In this document: positions 1 through 5,700 of the stretch, piece by piece | How positions within the stretch are numbered: position 1 is the stretch's first letter | How the letters are laid out: every line of letters begins with the position of its first letter | NCBI GenBank assembly: GCA_012510865.1 | Contig: JAAZHF010000163.1 | Coordinates: 1 to 5,858, forward strand | Direction: 5' to 3' | DNA length: 5,858 nucleotides | Source: Gammaproteobacteria bacterium | GTDB lineage: Bacteria > Pseudomonadota > Gammaproteobacteria > Xanthomonadales > Xanthomonadaceae | Made by a program: the position numbers and the translations under genes | Notes under the pieces: generated by a model | The model's input: only the letters and a program-made list of their open reading frames with translations | Database searches by the model: none | What the model was told of the DNA's origin: nothing

Positions 1-757
1 GGGCGGCGGCGGAAAGACGACCACGGCGGTGAACCTCGCCTCGGCCCTGGCGCAGACGCCCAAGCGCGTGCTGCTGGTCGACCTCGACGCGCAGGGCAAT
101 GCCACCATGGGCAGCGGCGTGGACAAGCGCGAGCTCGCGGCCTCCACCTGCGACGTTCTGCTGGAAGAGGTGCACGCGGCGGACGCGGTGGTGCGCGCGC
201 CCGAGGGCTTCGACCTGCTCCCGGGCATCACCGACCTCACCGCGGCCGAGATCGAGCTGATGGAAGAGGAGGGCCGCGAGCAGCGCCTCAAGCGCGCGCT
301 GGAGCCGCTGCGCGAGCGCTACGACTTCATCATCATCGACTGCCCGCCGGCGCTGTCCCTGCTCACGCTCAACGCCTTGACCGCCGCCGACAGCGTGCTG
401 GTGCCGATGCAGTGCGAGTACTATGCGCTCGAGGGCCTGACCTCGCTGCTGCAGACCATCGGCGCGCTCAAGGCGAAGCTCAACCCGGCGCTCGAGATCG
501 AGGGCGTCCTGCGCACCATGTTCGACGTGCGCAACAACCTCGCCAACGCCGTGTCGGCCGAACTCGTCGAGCACTTCGGCGACCAGGTCTTCCACACCAT
601 CGTGCCGCGCAACGTGCGCCTGGCCGAGGCGCCCAGCCACGGCCAGAGCATCGTCGGCTACGACCGCGGCTCGCGCGGGGCGATCGCCTACCTCGGCCTG
701 GCCGGGGAGATGCTGCGGCGCCAGCGCGAGCGCGAACAGAAGGAGAAGGCGGCATGA
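1..757 (+). CDS. parA: ParA chromosome-partitioning ATPase (5'-truncated by window edge)
   Basis: ParA/Soj-type ATPase that binds DNA non-specifically when ATP-bound and is driven off by ParB, moving origin-proximal parS complexes during chromosome segregation. The reading frame starts at base 2, inside the deviant Walker A box: GGGGKTTTAVNLASALA, with the catalytic Lys at 14-16. The preceding signature Lys and about 10 N-terminal residues lie outside the window, so the GTG at 29 is an internal Val codon and not a start. VDLDAQGNAT follows at 77-106 (A'/switch region) and the Walker B stretch DFIIIDCPP at 323-349. The C-terminal PRNVRLAEAPSHG around 604-642 is typical of chromosomal ParA. About 252 residues are visible, against roughly 260 for the family. 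The stop at 755-757 overlaps the parB ATG. Oddity: the variable residue of KGGxGKT, usually Val, is Gly here. Confidence 0.95.
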   Translation, partial: GGGGKTTTAVNLASALAQTPKRVLLVDLDAQGNATMGSGVDKRELAASTCDVLLEEVHAADAVVRAPEGFDLLPGITDLTAAEIELMEEEGREQRLKRALEPLRERYDFIIIDCPPALSLLTLNALTAADSVLVPMQCEYYALEGLTSLLQTIGALKAKLNPALEIEGVLRTMFDVRNNLANAVSAELVEHFGDQVFHTIVPRNVRLAEAPSHGQSIVGYDRGSRGAIAYLGLAGEMLRRQREREQKEKAA

Positions 758-1683
758 CCGCTGGCAAGAAGGCCGCGCCGGCGAAGGCGGCGGCGAAGAA
801 GCGCGGCCTGGGCCGCGGGCTCGAGGCCCTGCTCGGGCCGCGGGCGGCGGAAGAGGCCCCGGCGCTCGAAGCCCGCCCCGGCGACGCCCTGCGCACGCTG
901 CCGGTGGACGCGCTGGCCCCGGGCAAGTACCAGCCGCGCCGGCACATGGACCCGGCCAAGCTGGCCGAGCTGTCGGAATCGATCCGCGCCCAGGGCGTGA
1001 TCCAGCCGATCGTGGTCCGGCAGCTCCCCGACCGCACCTTCGAGATCATCGCCGGCGAGCGCCGCTGGCGCGCCTCGCGCGAGGCCGGGCTGGCCGAGGT
1101 GCCGGTGGTGGTGCGCGAGGTCGACGACCGCACGGTCGTGGCCATGGCGCTGATCGAGAACATCCAGCGCGAGGACCTGAACCCGCTGGAAGAGGCGCAG
1201 GCCCTGGAGCGCCTGATCGACGAATTCGACCTGACGCACGCCCAGGCGGCCGAGGCCGTGGGCCGCTCGCGCGCGGCGGTCTCCAACCTGCTGCGCCTGC
1301 TGGAGCTGCCGCCGGCGATCCGCGCCCTGCTCGAGGCCCGGCGCCTGGAAATGGGGCACGCCCGCGCCCTGCTGACCCTGTCACCGGACCTGGCGAGCAA
1401 GCTGGCCTCCGACGCCGCCGAGCACGGCTGGTCGGTGCGCGAGGTGGAGCACCGCGCCCAGCAGTTCGCGGCCGGCCGGCTGCCGACGGCGGCGAAGAAG
1501 AAGGGCGGCACCGCGGCGCGACCGCAGGCCGACATCGTGGCGCTGGAGAACGAGCTGTCCGAGGTCCTGGCGACCCGGGTGAGCATCGCCCACGGGCGCG
1601 GCAACCGGGGCCGCCTGGTGATCCATTACAGCGACCTGGACGCGCTGGACGGCGTCCTGGAGCGCCTGCGCGGCCAGCGCTGA
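754..1683 (+). CDS. parB: ParB/Spo0J chromosome-partitioning CTPase and parS-binding protein
   Basis: A 309-residue CTP-dependent DNA clamp that loads at parS, spreads along DNA and stimulates ParA. Visible parts in order: a Lys/Ala-rich tail (3-17); the GLGRGLEALL motif (18-27), the ParA-stimulating N-terminal patch; the CTPase/ParB-N fold with SIRAQGVIQP (76-85), GERRWRAS (101-108) and ENIQRED (135-141), matching the three conserved nucleotide-binding motifs; a helix-turn-helix near 160-183 (AQAAEAVGRSRAAVSNLLRL); and a C-terminal dimerisation segment (261-309) after a Lys-rich linker at 248-250. The length is normal for chromosomal ParB. ATG 754 is chosen because it overlaps the parA stop (ATGA), has AGGAG at 741-745 eight bases upstream, and begins the protein just before the conserved GLGRGL. 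The open frame continues upstream, but that part only shadows parA. Co-transcription and probably translational coupling with parA are inferred from the overlap. Confidence 0.97.
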   Translation: MTAGKKAAPAKAAAKKRGLGRGLEALLGPRAAEEAPALEARPGDALRTLPVDALAPGKYQPRRHMDPAKLAELSESIRAQGVIQPIVVRQLPDRTFEIIAGERRWRASREAGLAEVPVVVREVDDRTVVAMALIENIQREDLNPLEEAQALERLIDEFDLTHAQAAEAVGRSRAAVSNLLRLLELPPAIRALLEARRLEMGHARALLTLSPDLASKLASDAAEHGWSVREVEHRAQQFAAGRLPTAAKKKGGTAARPQADIVALENELSEVLATRVSIAHGRGNRGRLVIHYSDLDALDGVLERLRGQR

Positions 1684-1687
1684 GCCG

Positions 1688-1708
1688 CCCGCGGCCGGCT
1701 TCCGCGGG
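1688..1708 (+). terminator. Possible hairpin just after parB
   Basis: A perfect 7-bp GC stem (CCCGCGG at 1688-1694, CCGCGGG at 1702-1708) encloses a 7-nt loop, starting four bases after the parB stop. The position suits the end of the parAB transcript. However, the hairpin is followed by AAAGC rather than a T-run, so intrinsic termination is doubtful. It may instead stabilise the 3' end, or be a degenerate member of the repeat family that follows, because its right arm begins a diverged copy (1704-1723) of the 19-bp unit. Confidence 0.35.
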
Positions 1709-1723
1709 AAAGCAGCGGTCTCC

Positions 1724-1818
1724 GTGGGAGGCAGTGGTCTCTGTGGGAGGCAGTGGTCTCTGTGGGAGACAGTGGTCTCTGTGGGAGACAGTGGTCTCTG
1801 TAGGAGGCAGTGGTGTCT
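1724..1818 (+). repeat. Head-to-tail array of five 19-bp units, each REP-like
   Basis: Five uninterrupted 19-bp units start at 1724, 1743, 1762, 1781 and 1800. Each reads GTRG, then GAGRC, loop AGTG, GTCTC and T, so a unit is a GTRG tetranucleotide plus a 5-bp hairpin. Units 1 and 2 are identical (GAGGC), and units 3 and 4 are identical (GAGAC). Unit 5 has GTAG and a mismatched right arm (GTGTC). A diverged 20-nt relative (GCGG...) precedes the array at 1704-1723. The phase continues into the full-size REP at 1819, which starts with the same GTGGGAG. The 19-nt period is not a multiple of three and no credible gene spans it, so this is non-coding. In RNA from the + strand all stems of units 1-4 pair, with G-U in the GAGGC units. 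From the - strand those units would have an A-C mismatch. Confidence 0.9.
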
Positions 1819-1880
1819 GTGGGAGCGGCTATAGCCGCGATCGGGTCCCGTGCCGCAATCGCGGCTATAGCCGCTCCCAC
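1819..1880. repeat. Perfect inverted pair of REP-like palindromes (BIME-like)
   Basis: Two 23-nt arms, 1819-1841 and 1858-1880, are exact reverse complements separated by 16 nt. Each arm begins at its outer end with GTGGGAGCGGCT and contains a perfect 14-bp palindrome, GCGGCTATAGCCGC. Each arm can therefore fold alone, or the two can pair into one 23-bp stem. The spacer also carries CGGGTCCCG (1842-1850). A 5' GTRG followed by a palindrome, in divergent pairs between genes, is the known architecture of REP elements mobilised by RAYT (REP-associated tyrosine transposase) proteins. No RAYT gene is visible here. Between parB and the rpmB promoter the element could block read-through or protect RNA ends; that role is inferred from position only. 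Confidence 0.9.
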
Positions 1881-1895
1881 AAAAGGCCCGCCCGC

Positions 1896-1924
1896 TTGCC
1901 GGTGGGCACAGAACCCCGCATAAT
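1896..1924 (+). promoter_or_regulatory. Sigma70-type promoter for rpmB-rpmG
   Basis: TTGCCG (1896-1901) and CATAAT (1919-1924) are separated by exactly 17 nt and match TTGACA and TATAAT at four or five of six positions each. The expected transcription start is near 1931. It lies just downstream of the REP pair and about 170 nt before rpmB, and is the only convincing promoter seen in the intergenic region. This is a pattern match by eye, not a measured start. Confidence 0.6.
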
Positions 1925-1930
1925 GCTCGG

Positions 1931-2099
1931 CTCGCTGCGTCCGGACGCCCCGCAAGTGCGTCCCCGGCGGCCCGGAATGCGATCCGGTGCCCGGCCCGGC
2001 AGCGAACCCGACCCGCATCGCATGGCAGGCCCCCAGGGGCGCGCCGGGGCCGCCGTCCCCCAGGCCATGGGGTAGACCCAGACACCATCGAGGTGCGTT
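1931..2099 (+). other. Predicted rpmB-rpmG 5' leader, GC-rich, potential stem-loop
   Basis: About 170 nt separate the predicted transcription start from the rpmB ATG with no credible coding region. A nested structure is possible in 2021-2069: CATGGC (2021-2026) can pair with GCCATG (2064-2069), enclosing GGCCCC (2028-2033) paired with GGGGCC (2046-2051). The end of the leader (2070-2089) is unpaired in this scheme, followed by the rpmB Shine-Dalgarno GAGG (2090-2093). Long leaders on ribosomal-protein operons often carry autoregulation, but no known L28 leader motif was recognised and GC-rich DNA gives such stems easily. Confidence 0.35.
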
Positions 2100-2336
2100 A
2101 TGTCCCGAGTTTGCCAGGTCACCGGCAAGGGCGTGCAGACGGGTAACAACGTCTCCCACGCCAACAACAAGACCCGCCGCCGCTTCCTCCCGAACCTGCA
2201 CGAGCGCCGGTTCTGGGTCGCCAGCGAGAACCGCTGGGTGAAGCTGCGCGTTTCCACCGCCGCCATGCGCACCATCGACAAGAACGGCATCGACTCGGTC
2301 CTGGCCGAGCTGCGTGCCCGCGGCGAGAAGATCTGA
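2100..2336 (+). CDS. rpmB: 50S ribosomal protein L28 (bL28)
   Basis: A 78-residue protein of the large ribosomal subunit, the same length as the E. coli protein and strongly similar along its whole length. Diagnostic stretches are [11 protein letters not shown] at the N-terminus, [13 protein letters not shown] in the middle and [15 protein letters not shown] at the end. Only one Cys is present (residue 5), so this is the zinc-free form rather than the four-Cys form. The start at ATG 2100 has GAGG at 2090-2093, six bases upstream. It is first in a two-gene operon with rpmG, ten bases before the rpmG start, under the promoter at 1896-1924. The rpmB-rpmG pairing is the usual bacterial arrangement. 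Confidence 0.98.
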   Translation: MSRVCQVTGKGVQTGNNVSHANNKTRRRFLPNLHERRFWVASENRWVKLRVSTAAMRTIDKNGIDSVLAELRARGEKI

Positions 2337-2346
2337 GGAGACCACC

Positions 2347-2511
2347 ATGCCCAGCAAGCGCGACAAGATCCGTCTGATCTCCTCGGCCAACACCGGCCAC
2401 TTCTACACCACCGACAAGAACAAGAAGAACACGCCCGGCAAGATGGAGATCAAGAAGTACGATCCCGTGGTCCGGAAGCACGTGATCTACAAGGAAGGCA
2501 AGATCAAGTAA
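2347..2511 (+). CDS. rpmG: 50S ribosomal protein L33 (bL33), zinc-free form
   Basis: A 54-residue large-subunit protein. Recognisable stretches are [16 protein letters not shown] (residues 7-22) and [19 protein letters not shown] (36-54), matching proteobacterial L33 nearly residue for residue. It has no Cys, so it is the form without the CxxC zinc ribbon and needs no zinc. The start at ATG 2347 is supported by AGGAG at 2336-2340, six bases upstream, which overlaps the last base of the rpmB stop and suggests coupled translation. An upstream in-frame ATG at 2314 lies inside rpmB and would add residues unlike L33, so it is not used. A terminator hairpin begins about 16-25 bases after the stop. 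Confidence 0.98.
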   Translation: MPSKRDKIRLISSANTGHFYTTDKNKKNTPGKMEIKKYDPVVRKHVIYKEGKIK

Positions 2512-2526
2512 GGCCTGCCTTCCCAG

Positions 2527-2572
2527 GTCCGCGAAAAGCCCGCCGCAAGGCGGGCTTCCTGTTTGCGCGGAC
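2527..2572 (+). terminator. Intrinsic-type terminator hairpin of rpmB-rpmG
   Basis: The core is a perfect 9-bp stem, AAGCCCGCC (2536-2544) and GGCGGGCTT (2549-2557), closed by a GCAA tetraloop of the stable GNRA type. The stem ends in AA/TT and is followed by CCTGTTT, a short T-rich tail with A-rich sequence on the 5' side. Flanking bases GTCCGCGAAA (2527-2536) and TTTGCGCGGAC (2562-2572) are also nearly complementary with one bulge, so the hairpin may extend. It separates the ribosomal operon from the kinase gene. Confidence 0.8.
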
Positions 2573-2647
2573 CGCACAGCGGCGACGCGGGGGCGGCCGT
2601 GGCCGCGAGGCAGGCGCTATGCTCCCCGGGTAGCCCTGCCCCGTCTT

Positions 2648-2736
2648 GTGGGAGCGGCTACAGCCGCGATCGGCGACTCCGCAAGGCCAGGCTTCCGGAA
2701 GCCGCAGATCCCGATCGCAGCCATAGCTGCTACTGC
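2648..2736. repeat. Second, partly decayed REP inverted pair upstream of the kinase gene
   Basis: The left arm at 2648-2673 begins GTGGGAGCGGCTACAGCCGC and ends GATCGG, matching the arms of the pair at 1819-1880 with one change in the loop. The right arm at 2711-2736 begins CCGATCGCAGCCATAGCTGC; 19 of its 26 positions match the reverse complement of the left arm, and its outer end has lost the CTCCCAC. The arms are 37 nt apart. Two of the right-arm changes, at 2719 and 2728, compensate each other: a G-C pair has become A-T, so GCAGC/GCTGC can still fold. The right arm ends three bases before the Shine-Dalgarno of the next gene, so the pair probably lies in its 5' untranslated region. The remaining bases, 2573-2647, show nothing convincing. 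Confidence 0.8.
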
Positions 2737-2738
2737 TG

Positions 2739-2743
2739 GGAGG
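2739..2743 (+). promoter_or_regulatory. Shine-Dalgarno that fixes the kinase start
   Basis: GGAGG at 2739-2743 sits seven bases before ATG 2751. A second GGAGG at 2743-2747 is too close to that ATG to be the better match. An in-frame TAG at 2724-2726, inside the REP right arm, excludes any start further upstream, so ATG 2751 is the first ATG available. Confidence 0.75.
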
Positions 2744-2750
2744 GAGGTGG

Positions 2751-5700
2751 ATGCTGCCGGGCTGGATCCTGCTGCTGGTGTCGCTGGGCTACGCCGCGCT
2801 GCTGTTCGCGGTGGCCTGGTGGGGCGACCGCCACCCGGTGCACATGCGCGCCGGGGGCACCTGGCTGCGACCGCTCGTGTACAGCCTGTCGCTGGCGGTC
2901 TACTGCTCGTCGTGGACCTTCTACGGCGCCGTGGGCACGGCCACCCGCAACGGCATCGGTTACTTCGCGATCTACCTCGGCCCGCTGCTGATGCTGCTGT
3001 TCGGCTGGCGCATCCTCGAGCGCCTGGCGCTGGTCGCGCAGGGCCAGAGCACGGTCTCGATCGCCGACTTCATCGCCGCCCGCTACGGGCGGGCGCAGCG
3101 GCTGGCGGCCCTGGTCACCCTGATCGCCCTCATCGCCGCGGTGCCGTACCTGGCGCTGCAGTACAAGGCGGTGGCGCTGAGCCTGAACGTCCTCGGCGGC
3201 GGCGACGAACTGCTGGCCAGCGTCGGCGACCCGGCGCTCTACGTGGCGGTGCTGATGGCGCTGTTCGCGATCCTCTACGGCACCCGCCAGGTGGACGCCA
3301 CCGAGCACCGCCCGGGCATGATGCTGGCGATCGCGCTGGAGTCGATGGTCAAGCTGGTGGCGCTGGTCTTCGTCGGCCTGTTCGCCGTGGCCTGGTTCGG
3401 CGGCCGCGAACTGCCGCTGGCCGAGGCCACGGGCACCCTGCTGTCGCAATCGGCGCCGGTCGGCTTCATCGGCCAGACCCTGCTCGCGTTCACCGCGATC
3501 CTCTGCCTGCCGCGCCAGTTCCACGTCGCGGTCGTGGAATGCATGGACGTGGGCGACATCCGCCGCGCGCGCTGGATGTTCGGCGGCTACCTGATCCTGG
3601 TCTCGCTGGCGGTACTGCCGATCGCCGCCGCCGGCCTCGCGATGGCGGGCACCGGCCACGGCGGCCAGGCCGACACCCTGGTGTTGGAGCTGCCGATGCG
3701 GGAGGGCCGCGACCTGCTGGCACTGTTCGCCTACGTCGGCGGCTTCTCGGCGGCCACCGGCATGGTGATCGTGTCCAGCGTGGCGCTCGCGACCATGGTC
3801 TCCAACGACCTGGTGATGCCGCCGCTGCTGGCGCGGGGCTGGGCGCAGCGGCGCGGCGGAAACGTCGCCTCGACCGTGCTCTGGATCCGCCGGGTCGCCA
3901 TCCTCTGTTTCGCGGCCATGGCCTACGGCTACTACCGGGTCAGCGGCAGCGACACCACGCTGGCGTCCTACGGCCTGATGTCCTTCGCCGCCGTGGCGCA
4001 GTTCGCGCCGGCGCTGATCGGCGGCCTGTACTGGCGCGGCGCCAGCCGCCAGGGCGTCGAGGCCGGCCTGCTGCTGGGCTTCGCGATGTGGACCTATACC
4101 CTGCTCCTGCCCACGCTGACGGAGGCGGGCTGGTTCGGCGGGGACTGGCTGCTGCGGGGGCCGTTCGGCATCGAATGGCTCCGGCCCTACCAGCTGTTCG
4201 GGCTGGCGGGCTGGGACCCGCTCACGCACGGCACGTTCTGGTCGCTGCTGGTGAACGTCGGCGCGCTGTTCCTGGTGTCCGCGCGCTGGCGCCCGAGCTT
4301 CGAGGAGCGCCTGCGCACCGCGCCCTTCCTCGACCCCTACTCCTCGGCCAAGCTGCTGCCGGGCGGGGGCGTGCCGCACTCCTCGGTGCAGCTGGGCGAC
4401 CTGATGACGCTGGCCGGCCGCATCGCCGGCGAGTCCACCGCGCGCCGCGCCTTCGCCGACCACGCCGCCGCGAGCGGCCGCGGGCTGGACCCGGCCGCGC
4501 CCACGGACCGCGCCTGGGCCCAGTTCACCGAGCGCCTGCTGGCCGCGGCCATCGGCGCCTCCTCGGCGCGGCTGGTGATGACCAGCGCGCTCAAGGGCTC
4601 GGGCATGGACGTGGCCGAAGTGGTGGCGGTGCTCGACGAGGCCGGCCAGGACCTGCGCTTCGACCGCGCCATCCTGTCCTCGACCCTGGACAACCTCGAC
4701 CAGGGCGTGAGCGTGGTCGACCGCGACATGCGCCTCGTGTCCTGGAACCGCCGCTACGCGGAGATGTACAGCTATCCGGAGGGGATGCTCTACGTCGGCC
4801 GCCCGGTGGCCGACCTGATCCGCTACAACGCGGAGCGCGGCGAGCTGGGCGGCGGGAACCCGGACATCGAGGCCGAGGTCGAGAAGCGCATCGCGTACAT
4901 GCGCGCGGGTTCGCCCTACGTCTTCGAGCGCGTGCGGTCCTCCGGCCAGGTCGTGGAGATGCGCGGCCAGCCGCTGCCCGGCGGTGGCTACGTCACCAGC
5001 TACAGCGACGTCACCGAGTACAAGCGCGTCGAGCGCGAACTGCGCGAGGTCAACGAGACCCTCGAGCAGCGGGTCGCCGCCCGCACCCGCGAGGCCGAGG
5101 CCGCGCAGGCCTCGCGCACGCGCTTCCTGGCCGCGGTCAGCCACGACGTGCTCCAGCCGCTCAACGCCGCGCGGCTGTTCGCGTCGGCGCTGCGCGAAAG
5201 CGACACCGCCGCCGAGCAGCGCCACCTGGCCGAGCGCGTGGACACGTCGCTGCGCGCCGCCGAGGAGCTGCTCGAGGGGCTGCTCGACGTCTCGCGCCTG
5301 GACACCGGCGCGCTGGCCCCGCAGCTGACGGACTTCGACGCCGCCGAACTCCTGTCCGACCTCGCCGCCCAGTACGCGCCGCTGGCCGCCGCGCGCGGCA
5401 TCGACCTGCGCATCCATGCCCGCAGCCTGCCGGTGCGCAGCGACCGCCGCCTGCTGCGCCGCGTGCTGCAGAACTTCCTCGCCAACGCCCTGCGCTACAC
5501 CCGCGAGGGCCGCGTCGTGCTGGCCGCGCGCCCGCGCGCGGGCGAGGTCGAGCTGCAGGTCTGGGACACCGGCCCCGGGATCCCGGAGTACCACCTGCAG
5601 CAGATCTTCGACGAGTTCTTCCGCATCGAGCAGCCGGGGAGCTGGGACGCGCAGGGCCTGGGACTCGGGCTGTCGATCTGCCAGCGCATCTCGCGGGTGC

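Noticed and set aside
412..753. Upstream extension of the parB frame to an ATG at 412
   Set aside because: The extension overlaps parA in another frame and encodes an Arg/Ala-rich stretch unlike ParB. ATG 754 has a ribosome-binding site and begins just before the conserved GLGRGL motif.
1724..1818. CRISPR array
   Set aside because: The repeats are directly contiguous with a 19-bp period and no unique spacers between them, and no cas genes are present.
1734..2075. A 113-codon + strand frame across the repeat array and rpmB promoter
   Set aside because: It translates the 19-bp repeats and the REP pair in a frame that changes every unit, has no homology I recognise, and runs through the promoter and leader of rpmB.
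1626..2393. Long - strand frames across the intergenic repeats (1381-2088, 1626-2393)
   Set aside because: They are antisense to parB and rpmB/rpmG, and their repetitive middle part (PTETT/HRDHCL type) is simply the 19-bp array read through.
2479..2484. CACGTG core as a possible parS site
   Set aside because: Only the 6-bp core is present, inside rpmG. The flanks (GGAAG/ATCTA) do not match the TGTTTCACGTGAAACA consensus. No parS site was seen in the window.
2618..2623. TATGCT as a -10 box for the kinase gene
   Set aside because: No -35-like hexamer lies 16-18 bases upstream, where the DNA is GC-rich (around GGCCGT). It could be a weak or activator-dependent promoter but cannot be supported from sequence alone.
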